Positions 56,179-63,831 of a stretch of DNA of 64,000 nt are shown here, in pieces. A program made the position numbers and the translations under genes. The stretch's first letter is position 1; every line of letters begins with the position of its first letter. This DNA comes from Staphylococcus sp. IVB6214 (GTDB taxonomy: Bacteria; Bacillota; Bacilli; Staphylococcales; Staphylococcaceae): the NCBI RefSeq assembly GCF_025558585.1, contig NZ_CP094723.1:372001-436000 (forward strand), in the 5' to 3' direction. Below the pieces are notes generated by a model. It was not told the DNA's origin. It did no database searches and was given only the letters and a program-made list of their open reading frames with translations.

Positions 56179-57525
56179 TTGGACAGTACGACCATCATTT
56201 ATTTAATCATATTTTTTATATTAATTGCATTGACAACCGTCTTTGTAGGTTCGGAGTTCGCCTTAGTAAAAGTGCGTGCGACGAGAATTGAACAATTAAT
56301 CGGTGAAGGGAACGGAAATGCCCGAGTGGTGAAAAAGATGATTTCCAACTTGGATTATTATCTTTCAGCGTGTCAGTTGGGGATTACAGTCACGTCATTA
56401 GGACTTGGTTGGTTAGGGGAACCATTGTTTGAACGTCTTCTACATCCAATCATTGAACTGGTTAATATCCCTGATGCACTTGTAACAACGATATCAATCG
56501 TCACAGCATTTACGATTGTGACGTATATTCATGTCGTTGTCGGTGAGCTAGCACCTAAAACATTGGCAATTCAATATACTGAACGCATCGCACTACTTTA
56601 TGCACGTCCACTTTATTATTTTGGGTTTGTGATGAAGCCGCTCATCTGGTTGATGAATGGTTCAGCCCGCCTGATTATTCGTATGTTTGGTGTAGATCCA
56701 AATGACTCGAATGAAGCAATGTCAGAAGAAGAGCTTAAAATCATTATGAATAATAGCTATCACGGTGGAGAAATCAACCAGACAGAACTCGCATACATGC
56801 AAAATATCTTTTCATTTGATGAGCGACATGCTAAAGACATCATGGTACCACGAACACAAATGGTGACATTAAACGAGCCATTCAATGTGGATGACCTGTT
56901 GGAAACCGTCAAAGAACATCAGTTTACACGCTATCCAATTACTGAAGATGGCGACAAAGACCATATTAAAGGATTTATCAATGTAAAAGAATTTTTAACA
57001 GAGTATGCTTCAGGTGTTCCAATTAAAACGAGTGACTATATCCATGAGTTACCGATGATCTCTGAAACAACACGTATTAGTGATGCACTCGTTCGTATGC
57101 AACGAGAACATGTCCATATCAGTTTGATTATCGATGAATATGGCGGAACAGCTGGTATTTTAACGATGGAAGATATTTTAGAAGAAATCGTTGGCGAAAT
57201 TCGAGATGAGTTTGATGATGATGAAGTCAACGACATTGTACAATTAGATGAAAAGACATATCAAATCAATGGACGTGTTTTATTAAGTGATCTTGAAGAA
57301 CAGTACGACATTGAATTTGAAGACTCGGAAGATATCGATACAATTGGTGGCTGGTTGCAAGCACAAAATACAAACTTAGAGCAAGATGATTTTGTAGATA
57401 CCGTATTTGATCGTTGGGTTATTTCGGAGATTGAAAACCACCAAATTATTCATGTTTTATTACGTTATGAATATAATGCAGAACGCCCTAAAAATATGGA
57501 TGAAGATGATCAAGATGAGCATTAA
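56179..57525 (+). CDS. mpfA: MpfA-like CNNM/CorC family protein (HlyC/CorC)
   Basis: A 448-aa CNNM-type membrane protein. DUF21 covers about 1-190, with four helices and the SACQLGITVTSLGLGWLGEP and GELAPK motifs. Two CBS domains cover about 215-335 (DIMVPRTQM; EYGGTAGILTMEDILEEIVGEI) and a CorC_HlyC domain about 350-435. S. aureus MpfA is proposed to export Mg2+ and gives tolerance to high Mg2+. The TTG at 56179 must be the start because TAA is immediately upstream in frame. Its Shine-Dalgarno lies 24 nt away across a small hairpin. Confidence 0.9.
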   Translation: MDSTTIIYLIIFFILIALTTVFVGSEFALVKVRATRIEQLIGEGNGNARVVKKMISNLDYYLSACQLGITVTSLGLGWLGEPLFERLLHPIIELVNIPDALVTTISIVTAFTIVTYIHVVVGELAPKTLAIQYTERIALLYARPLYYFGFVMKPLIWLMNGSARLIIRMFGVDPNDSNEAMSEEELKIIMNNSYHGGEINQTELAYMQNIFSFDERHAKDIMVPRTQMVTLNEPFNVDDLLETVKEHQFTRYPITEDGDKDHIKGFINVKEFLTEYASGVPIKTSDYIHELPMISETTRISDALVRMQREHVHISLIIDEYGGTAGILTMEDILEEIVGEIRDEFDDDEVNDIVQLDEKTYQINGRVLLSDLEEQYDIEFEDSEDIDTIGGWLQAQNTNLEQDDFVDTVFDRWVISEIENHQIIHVLLRYEYNAERPKNMDEDDQDEH

Positions 57526-57540
57526 CCGATAGAAACAGAG

Positions 57541-57582
57541 AACATCACTTTTGTAATAAGAATCAAAAGTGATGTTTTTTTG
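57541..57582 (+). terminator. Terminator after mpfA
   Basis: AACATCACTTTTG (57541-57553) pairs with CAAAAGTGATGTT (57564-57576), followed by six T. Confidence 0.9.
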
Positions 57583-57718
57583 TTTGACAGGTATTTTCTA
57601 TGTAAATTTTTGAATACAAGTTATAATGTTGAATAAATTGGGTAGAGTAAAAATTGAAATAAAGATAACTGGTAATACATTGAATTGATAATTGAACAAT
57701 AAAGTAGGTGTACTGAAA

Positions 57719-58729
57719 GTGAAAGTAAGAGTAATTGTACCTTGTTATAATGAAACAGCTGTTTTACAACGTACGATCGATAAGTTACAGGAAATTTTAG
57801 ATGAGGATGCGATAAAACAAGGTTACACATATGACTTATTATTTGTAGATGATGGTAGTAAAGATACGACAATCGATATTTTGCAACAAGCAGCAACACA
57901 GTCCCCCGTTGTGAAGTTTATATCTTTTAGCCGTAATTTTGGCAAAGAAGCTGCTATGATTGCAGGATTTGAACATAGTGTCGATTGTGATGCAGTCGTG
58001 ATGATTGATGCAGATTTACAACATCCCCCAGAAATGATTCCCGATATGATCAAAGCATACGCTGACGGTTATGATCAAGTAGTTGCAAAGCGCAATCGTG
58101 ACGGTGAAACAGCAAGTCGCAAGTGGATGACACGCTTGTATTATAAGATGATAAATCACTGGGTTGAAGATATTGAATTGGTAGATGGTATTGGAGACTT
58201 TCGTCTGTTGAGTCAACGTGCAGTACGTTCTCTCGTTAGTATGCGTGAGTATAATCGTTTTTCAAAAGGTCTTTTTGCATGGATTGGTTATAGTACAAAA
58301 ATTATCAGTTATGACAACGTGATGCGAGAAGCAGGTGAATCTAAATGGTCATTTAGAAGCTTGCTTAACTATGCTATTGATGGACTAATCTCCTTTAACA
58401 ATAAGCCGCTCCGCATGATGATATACTTAGGTGTATCGGTTTTTGGTGTTAGTCTTCTGTATATTATCTATCTGTTGATTGATACGCTTTTACATGGCGT
58501 CTCTGTACCTGGATATGTCACAATGATTGCTGCAATCTTGCTTATGGGTGGTATCCAGCTGATTTCTATCGGAGTAATTGGTGAATATATCGGACGTATT
58601 TATTATGAGGTAAAACAACGACCAAACTATATTGTTCGTGCTGCAAATGTTGACCGACCTTCTAAAGATTCATATGACGCCTCATATACGAATCATATGG
58701 AAGAGAAACAACATAGTATTTCTAAATAA
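57719..58729 (+). CDS. csbB: CsbB-like GT2 glycosyltransferase
   Basis: A 336-aa polyprenyl-phosphate glycosyltransferase of the GtrB/DPM1 type. It has VIVPCYNE at the start, VDDGSKDTT, the catalytic MIDADLQHPPEMI and two C-terminal membrane helices (about 230-255 and 265-290). In S. aureus CsbB loads GlcNAc on a lipid for lipoteichoic acid glycosylation with YfhO. Orthology is likely from sequence type and neighbourhood to mpfA, but is not proven. The GTG at 57719 follows a TAGGTG; the 9-residue longer TTG start is less likely. Confidence 0.75.
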   Translation: MKVRVIVPCYNETAVLQRTIDKLQEILDEDAIKQGYTYDLLFVDDGSKDTTIDILQQAATQSPVVKFISFSRNFGKEAAMIAGFEHSVDCDAVVMIDADLQHPPEMIPDMIKAYADGYDQVVAKRNRDGETASRKWMTRLYYKMINHWVEDIELVDGIGDFRLLSQRAVRSLVSMREYNRFSKGLFAWIGYSTKIISYDNVMREAGESKWSFRSLLNYAIDGLISFNNKPLRMMIYLGVSVFGVSLLYIIYLLIDTLLHGVSVPGYVTMIAAILLMGGIQLISIGVIGEYIGRIYYEVKQRPNYIVRAANVDRPSKDSYDASYTNHMEEKQHSISK

Positions 58730-58736
58730 TATTGAA

Positions 58737-59016
58737 GAGGCTGAGACATATTACATTTATGTTCCGGGAAACTAATATATGGTATCTCTAAAACAGAGCT
58801 TTTGTCGGAAATTCGCAACTTTGAAAAATAAGAAACCGATTTTGAGAATTGCTTGGGTTCTGCTCAACCCCTAAGCGCTTCTTTCACAACCTCGTGATGT
58901 CAGTGTTCAAGAAGCAGGGCTTTCGACAGAACGTCGCAATTCCCCAAAATAAAAAAGCTATTTTGAGAATTGCTTGGGTTCTGCTCAACCCCTAACCGCT
59001 TCTTTCACAACCTCGT
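58737..59016 (+). repeat. Dispersed structured repeat, copy R5: module A and two module B units
   Basis: It opens with GAGACATATTACATTTATG and a 25-nt hairpin at 58765-58789 (GGGA/TCTC with G-T pairing). Two module B units follow, both ending in CTTTCACAACCTCG. The second has the inner hairpin AAAATA/TATTTT (58946-58964), GACAGAAC/GTTCTGCTC arms and AGAAGCAGGG/CCCCTAACCGCTTCT outer arms. It lies directly after the csbB-like gene. Confidence 0.88.
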
Positions 59017-59025
59017 TTGTGATGT

Positions 59026-59260
59026 GCATCCCAAAAGTTGGATTAAAAATCTAACTTTATGGGGTGTATTTTTTATGAGTAGATATGATAAATTTGAATT
59101 TAAAATGTAAATCGTTCAAGAATACTTAAATGATAATTGATGCTTTAAAAACTTAGCAAAAAATACGATCTCCCTGTAAAATTTTTATTTAGAGATTTTG
59201 TGTCACCATATAATGCACCATTGTGCTGGAGACTTTTTCTACTTCTGAAATAGATTGAAC
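59026..59260 (+). pseudogene. IS3-family orfA remnant
   Basis: A hairpin with AAAGTTGGATT/AATCTAACTTT arms (59034-59058) and a T-rich stretch precede ATG at 59075, which reads MSRYDKFEFKM then a stop. Continuing in the same frame past the stop gives IVQEYLNDN, stop, CFKNLAKN. This is the decayed start of an IS3/IS150-type orfA (xRYxxEFKxKIVQEYL pattern). No orfB is left. Confidence 0.7.
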
Positions 59261-59430
59261 TTAGCAATTAGTATTTGCAGGTGATTGCTGTAAGTATAGT
59301 CATGCTCACTCGTACTTGTTAAAACCGCATGATGTATAGAAGTCGTAATGCACTATTATCATTAAATATACTTTGTATAAAATTAGACGTAAAAAGAAGA
59401 AACATCGCTTTTTATTTTTTCAGTTTTAAA
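59261..59430. other. AT-rich gap before the TetR-ABC operon
   Basis: About 170 bp with no supported gene; probably decayed IS sequence. Confidence 0.4.
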
Positions 59431-59434
59431 AGCA

Positions 59435-59497
59435 TTGACAAGTGAGTGAGTACTCACTATAATACAAGTAGCTAATAGGTGAGTGAGTACTCACTCG
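59435..59497 (+). promoter_or_regulatory. Promoter with twin palindromic TetR operators
   Basis: A near-ideal promoter: -35 TTGACA (59435-59440), 17-bp spacer, -10 TATAAT (59458-59463). Operator 1 (GTGAGTACTCAC, 59446-59457) fills the spacer. Operator 2 is the perfect 16-bp palindrome GAGTGAGTACTCACTC (59481-59496), downstream of the -10. Their centres are 37 bp apart. The third gene of the operon encodes a TetR-family protein, the likely ligand. Confidence 0.88.
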
Positions 59498-59517
59498 AAT
59501 AAAATGAGGTGATAATA

Positions 59518-60237
59518 ATGGAAAAGATGATTGAAATCAATCACTTAAAGAAATCATTCGATTCTCAGGTTGTATTGAATGGTGTCTCACTTGATGTAGT
59601 AGGTGGTGAGATTATTGGACTGATTGGTCCATCAGGTTCTGGTAAATCAACGTTAATTAAAACAGTTTTAGGCATGGAAAAGGCAGATGGTGGCGAAGCA
59701 TTTGTATTAGATATATCGATGCCTAACAGAAAAATACTTGCAGACATTGGCTATATGGCACAGTCGGATGCACTCTACGAAGCATTGTCAGCGAAAGAAA
59801 ATTTATTATTTTTCGGTCAAATGAAAGGAATTAACAAAGAAGATCTGAAGCAACAAATTCAACATGTTTCAGAAGTTGTAGAATTAACAGACCAGTTGAA
59901 TAAAAGAGTGGGAAGTTATTCTGGAGGGATGAAACGTCGATTATCCTTAGCGATCGCTTTGCTAGGAAAACCGAGATTATTGATTTTAGATGAACCGACC
60001 GTTGGTATAGACCCGTCTTTAAGAAAAAAGATATGGCGAGAGTTAGATGCATTACGTCAAGAAGGTTGCGGCATTTTGATTACAACACATGTTATGGATG
60101 AAGCGGAATTGACAGATAAAGTTGCATTGTTATTACGTGGTGACGTCATTGCATTTGATACACCCGCACAATTAAAGGAACTGTATCAAGTAAACACTGT
60201 TGAAGAAGCATTTTTGAAAGCAGAAGGAGGGCAATAA
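59518..60237 (+). CDS. ABC exporter ATPase (DrrA/CcmA-like)
   Basis: A 239-aa NBD with Walker A GPSGSGKST, signature YSGGMKRRLS and Walker B LLILDEPTVGIDPS, typical of ABC-2 drug or lipid exporters. It pairs with the permease gene one base further on. ATGAGGTGAT lies upstream of the ATG at 59518. It is controlled by the twin-operator promoter. Exported substrate unknown. Confidence 0.9.
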   Translation: MEKMIEINHLKKSFDSQVVLNGVSLDVVGGEIIGLIGPSGSGKSTLIKTVLGMEKADGGEAFVLDISMPNRKILADIGYMAQSDALYEALSAKENLLFFGQMKGINKEDLKQQIQHVSEVVELTDQLNKRVGSYSGGMKRRLSLAIALLGKPRLLILDEPTVGIDPSLRKKIWRELDALRQEGCGILITTHVMDEAELTDKVALLLRGDVIAFDTPAQLKELYQVNTVEEAFLKAEGGQ

Positions 60238-60238
60238 C

Positions 60239-61345
60239 ATGAGAGCATTTGCGATTGCTAAAAAAGTATTTAAAGAATTAATTCGAGATAAACGCACACT
60301 TGCATTAATGTTTGTTGCGCCCATTTTTATTATGTGGCTCATGAATGTCATGTTCACAGCAAACAATACAACAGAAGTGAACATGGCGGTAGTGGGTGTT
60401 GACCAAAACATCGTATCCACAATGGATGATGTCAAACATGTGTCAGCTAAAAATTATGAACGTATTGATGCAGCTGAAAAAGCACTTAGCAAAGAAAAAG
60501 TGGATGCGATTGTATCAACAGATGATAATGAAAACTTTAGCATTATTTATGCTAATAGAGATGCTTCCAAAACTGCGATGAGTAAGCAAGTGTTTAAACA
60601 AGCAGTGACATCTTCACAAGTAAAAGAGATGACAAAAAATGTACAGGCACTTGTAAAAGCAAGTCCAAATCCGAAAGCATCAGATCAGTTACAAAAACCG
60701 TCTATTTCTTTAGACGAATATTATGATTACGGTGATGAAGATTCTGGATTTTTCATTAAGATGATTCCAGTATTGATGGGCTTTATGGTCTTCTTCTTTG
60801 TCTTTTTAATTTCGGGAATGGCATTGTTGAAGGAGCGAACATCTGGAACTTTAGATCGCTTACTAGCAACGCCGGTACGCCGAGCGGATATCGTATTTGG
60901 CTATATGCTCAGTTATGGATTTTTAGCGATTATCCAGACATTAGTTATTGTTATTGCAACGATTAATTTATTGAAAATTGAAGTGGTTGGAAGTATTGCT
61001 TATGTTGTATTGGTTAATTTTGTACTTGCAATGGTTGCATTGGCATTTGGAATTTTGATGTCAACACTTGCTAAGTCAGAATTCCAAATGATGCAATTTA
61101 TCCCATTAGTTGTAATGCCACAGCTGTTTTTCTCAGGGTTGATTCCTTTAGAAAATATGGCGAATTGGGTTCAAGTCATTGGAAAAATATTGCCGTTATC
61201 GTATTCAGGACATGCCTTGTCACAAATTATTCTTTGGGGTAATGGATGGAATGAAATTATAGGTGATTTAGGTATTTTAATGCTCTTCTTAATTGTTTTG
61301 ACAGCATTGAATATCATTGTTTTAAAACGTTATCGTAAGGTATAA
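60239..61345 (+). CDS. ABC-2 type exporter permease
   Basis: A 368-aa ABC2_membrane_3-type permease (YhgE/YbhR-like). One N-terminal helix (about 20-40) is followed by a roughly 140-residue extracytoplasmic domain, then five to six C-terminal helices (about 175-360). KERTSGTLDRLLATPVRR and the FFSGLIPLENM helix are typical. A GGAGGG at the end of the ATPase gene precedes the ATG. It forms a transporter with the preceding ATPase. Confidence 0.9.
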   Translation: MRAFAIAKKVFKELIRDKRTLALMFVAPIFIMWLMNVMFTANNTTEVNMAVVGVDQNIVSTMDDVKHVSAKNYERIDAAEKALSKEKVDAIVSTDDNENFSIIYANRDASKTAMSKQVFKQAVTSSQVKEMTKNVQALVKASPNPKASDQLQKPSISLDEYYDYGDEDSGFFIKMIPVLMGFMVFFFVFLISGMALLKERTSGTLDRLLATPVRRADIVFGYMLSYGFLAIIQTLVIVIATINLLKIEVVGSIAYVVLVNFVLAMVALAFGILMSTLAKSEFQMMQFIPLVVMPQLFFSGLIPLENMANWVQVIGKILPLSYSGHALSQIILWGNGWNEIIGDLGILMLFLIVLTALNIIVLKRYRKV

Positions 61346-61352
61346 TGAGCAT

Positions 61353-61979
61353 ATGAATACAAATCAATTTCCAACATTTAAAGAACAATTAGAAAGTGCG
61401 TCTATGCCACCTGGACAAAGAAAAGCCATGTTAGCAGCAATCAAACTTTTTTCAGAGCAAGGATATCATGCGACATCGACAGCCCAAATTGCGAAAGAAG
61501 CCGGAATCAGTCAAGCAACAATCTTTAAATATTTTAGTACGAAAGAAGAATTATTGATGGGACTACTTGAGCCTTTAAAAGAGATTGTAGGCAAGACATT
61601 TATCAAAGATTTGACTCAACATCAAGACTTGGAAAGCTTAATTCATTTCATCGTTACAGATCGGTATGCTTTCTTTTCAGCAAATGGAGATTTTCTCAAA
61701 ATTATCTTTCAAGAAGCGATGATTTCACCTAAGTTAAGAGAAGCATTGATAACCAACTCTAAAAAGTTAATGCCAAACTTATTTCATCATATTAATAGCG
61801 TTTTAGAAAGTGACGCGAAGCTAGATAGAAGTCTTACAAAAGTAGATCGTATACGAACAATTATCGCACCACTGTTCATGTATATATTACAAACGCAAAT
61901 TTTTTCGATTAAAACAGGTGATGCAGAAACAGAATTACAAATGGTAGCCTCCCAAATTATCAAAAGTTTACGTCAATAA
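61353..61979 (+). CDS. TetR-family repressor of the ABC exporter operon
   Basis: A 208-aa TetR protein with an N-terminal HTH (about 20-66: AIKLFSEQGYHATSTAQIAKEAGISQATIFKYFSTKEEL) and an all-helical ligand domain. It is the last gene of the three-gene unit and probably represses it by binding the twin palindromes at 59446 and 59481, which is inference from layout. The start codon is 7 bp after the permease stop. A strong terminator follows. Confidence 0.92.
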   Translation: MNTNQFPTFKEQLESASMPPGQRKAMLAAIKLFSEQGYHATSTAQIAKEAGISQATIFKYFSTKEELLMGLLEPLKEIVGKTFIKDLTQHQDLESLIHFIVTDRYAFFSANGDFLKIIFQEAMISPKLREALITNSKKLMPNLFHHINSVLESDAKLDRSLTKVDRIRTIIAPLFMYILQTQIFSIKTGDAETELQMVASQIIKSLRQ

Positions 61980-62012
61980 AAAAACGGTTTGCAATTGCAA
62001 ACCGTTTTTTAC
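61979..62012. terminator. Bidirectional terminator after tetR-type gene
   Basis: AAAAACGGTTTGCAA directly abuts its complement TTGCAAACCGTTTTT (61980-62010), a 15-bp palindrome with A and T ends, between convergent genes. Confidence 0.88.
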
Positions 62013-62023
62013 TACGTTATCAC

Positions 62024-62278
62024 TTATTTTTTACCGCGAAGTGCACCTAAGATAAGTGACACAACTGCGATAAAGATAATTGAGCCGATCAATGCTGGGA
62101 ATACATAGATGCCACCGAATGATGGTCCCCATGCGCCTAGGAACATGCCGCCTACCCAAGAACCGAGTAAACCAGCGATAATATTACCTAAAATCCCACC
62201 TGGGATATCTTTACCTAAAATTGCTCCGGCAGCCCAACCAATGAGACCACCAACTATTAACATGACAATAAAGCCCAT
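62024..62278 (-). CDS. GlsB/YeaQ/YmgE family membrane protein
   Basis: An 84-aa protein with three hydrophobic helices and glycine-rich repeats (GGLIGWAAGAILGKDIPGGILGNIIAGLLGSWVGG). This is the transglycosylase-associated (Transgly_assoc) family, usually stress-induced and sometimes anchoring Asp23-type proteins. AGGAGGCTAT precedes the ATG. Function is not defined. Confidence 0.9.
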   Translation of the reverse strand: MGFIVMLIVGGLIGWAAGAILGKDIPGGILGNIIAGLLGSWVGGMFLGAWGPSFGGIYVFPALIGSIIFIAVVSLILGALRGKK

Positions 62279-62353
62279 TATAATAGCCTCCTTTGTATTT
62301 AAATCTTTGTGATAATACTGATATACCCGGTTGTCATAGATTTAATCATTAAA

Positions 62354-62941
62354 TTATAAAATAAATAATTTTTCTGCGTATAAGATGAAGGCGAACCCAC
62401 CGTATAGCAAGATAAATATATACCAAAAAGGTGTTAGTGCAACGATGACAATCATTGCGATAAGTATGAGCAGTGTTCCTATCCAAAGTGGTTGTTTAAT
62501 TTTGAGACGGCGATATAATTGGTGGAACCAAGCTGAATTGAAAGTGCTTGAAAACAACAGAATCGCACCAAATGCAAAAATAGCAGGTGCAAGATATGGG
62601 ACAGACATATAGAACGACTGATCAGCTGTTTGATCTACCACAACAAGGGAGATACTTATCATAATCGTTAGTATCCCTGTCAAAAACTTTTGTTGTGTCA
62701 TAACAAAAGGGTGATAGTAATGGTTTAAATAATATTGTAAAATCGTCCAGATACAATACATTAGTACAGTAAATATAGATATAAAACTAAGTTTACCCAG
62801 TAAAATTAAATTAATAAAACCATTTATTGTAATAGCAAGCAAGACACTACTAAAGTGTAATGACTGAAATCGGTGTCGATATAAGTCAAAAACGAGTATA
62901 GCAATTACAACGATACTATTTATAATGACAAAAGCGGCCAT
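62354..62941 (-). CDS. Hypothetical polytopic membrane protein
   Basis: A 195-aa protein made almost wholly of hydrophobic segments (about six to seven helices) with short basic loops (DLYRHRFQS; YRRLKIKQP). No family recognised and no catalytic motifs seen. A TTAGGAGAAT precedes the ATG. It stands alone between other minus-strand genes. Confidence 0.65.
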   Translation of the reverse strand: MAAFVIINSIVVIAILVFDLYRHRFQSLHFSSVLLAITINGFINLILLGKLSFISIFTVLMYCIWTILQYYLNHYYHPFVMTQQKFLTGILTIMISISLVVVDQTADQSFYMSVPYLAPAIFAFGAILLFSSTFNSAWFHQLYRRLKIKQPLWIGTLLILIAMIVIVALTPFWYIFILLYGGFAFILYAEKLFIL

Positions 62942-63062
62942 GTTATTCTCCTAACTCATTACATTTCATTTCTATATTATAACAATGTAAATATAAGTTG
63001 GCATGTAAAAAGTGGAGATAACTGGTAATAATTTTGAACATATAGATGCAATAGCGTACAAA

Positions 63063-63102
63063 AAAAGATGAAGTTTCTCGAACGGGAAACTTCATCTTTT
63101 AT
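63063..63102 (-). terminator. Terminator after the coiled-coil membrane gene
   Basis: AAAAGATGAAGTTTC pairs with GAAACTTCATCTTTT (63063-63100), 7-nt loop; on the minus strand it follows the gene at 63104 and leads into a T run. Confidence 0.85.
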
Positions 63103-63103
63103 G

Positions 63104-63796
63104 CTAATTATTAAACCAATCACTAATTTTTTGTGTGATTTCATCGAGTTTAGTATTAACGCGGTTGAGTTGTTCTTGCATCTTTTCTAGATTACCACTT
63201 TGTCGTTCATCTTCAGCATTTTGTAAGTTATCGACTGTATCGTCATATTGATTGGCAACTTGATCTGCTTTTTTGCTATCGATGTCATCTCGTAGTTCTT
63301 GAATTTGTTGTTTCAATTGATCGATTTTACTTTGAGATTCTGCATCATTGGAAGCAATGCTGTCTTGTGTGTCTTTAATTTGCTGTTGTAATTCATTATC
63401 TTTTTGTTGTAACAGTTCTTCATTTGTCACTTGATTTTGTTCTTCTGGATTCATCGTATGATCCGTATCATTTGTACATGAATTAAATAAAAACAGTGCG
63501 ATGACGAAGAGTGAGATGACCATGATAACGAGCAACCACTTATTTTTACGGTTTGTCTTTTGAAGTTCTATATCTTTTTGACGTAAATATTCATAATCTT
63601 GAGTATGTGTGTGTGGCTGTTGCGCAGTGTTTTTAATTAGAATGCCGCCAAAAATATCGTATTGTTGCTGATCGGTTAAAGTATGAATATTGAGATCAGT
63701 ATTCAGTTGATTGCGTTTGTCATAAGCGATAATCGTACCATCTTCTAAAACTTTTTCGACTCTTGGATAAACATCAGAACGTTCTCTGCGTCGCAT
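63104..63796 (-). CDS. Single-pass membrane protein with extracellular coiled coil
   Basis: A 230-aa protein: a soluble N-terminal part (1-70, RERSDVYPRVEKVLEDGT, then TDQQQYDIFGG), a basic stretch, one membrane helix (about 87-105) and a long acidic coiled coil to the end (QQKDNELQQQIKDTQDS and similar heptads). The type II topology places the coil outside. No family recognised. The ATG at 63796 follows AGGAGTG; the longer frame to 63838 would enter repeat R6. Confidence 0.72.
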   Translation of the reverse strand: MRRRERSDVYPRVEKVLEDGTIIAYDKRNQLNTDLNIHTLTDQQQYDIFGGILIKNTAQQPHTHTQDYEYLRQKDIELQKTNRKNKWLLVIMVISLFVIALFLFNSCTNDTDHTMNPEEQNQVTNEELLQQKDNELQQQIKDTQDSIASNDAESQSKIDQLKQQIQELRDDIDSKKADQVANQYDDTVDNLQNAEDERQSGNLEKMQEQLNRVNTKLDEITQKISDWFNN

Positions 63797-63831
63797 TGTA
63801 TCACTCCTATATGTTGGAATCAGATGGGAAC

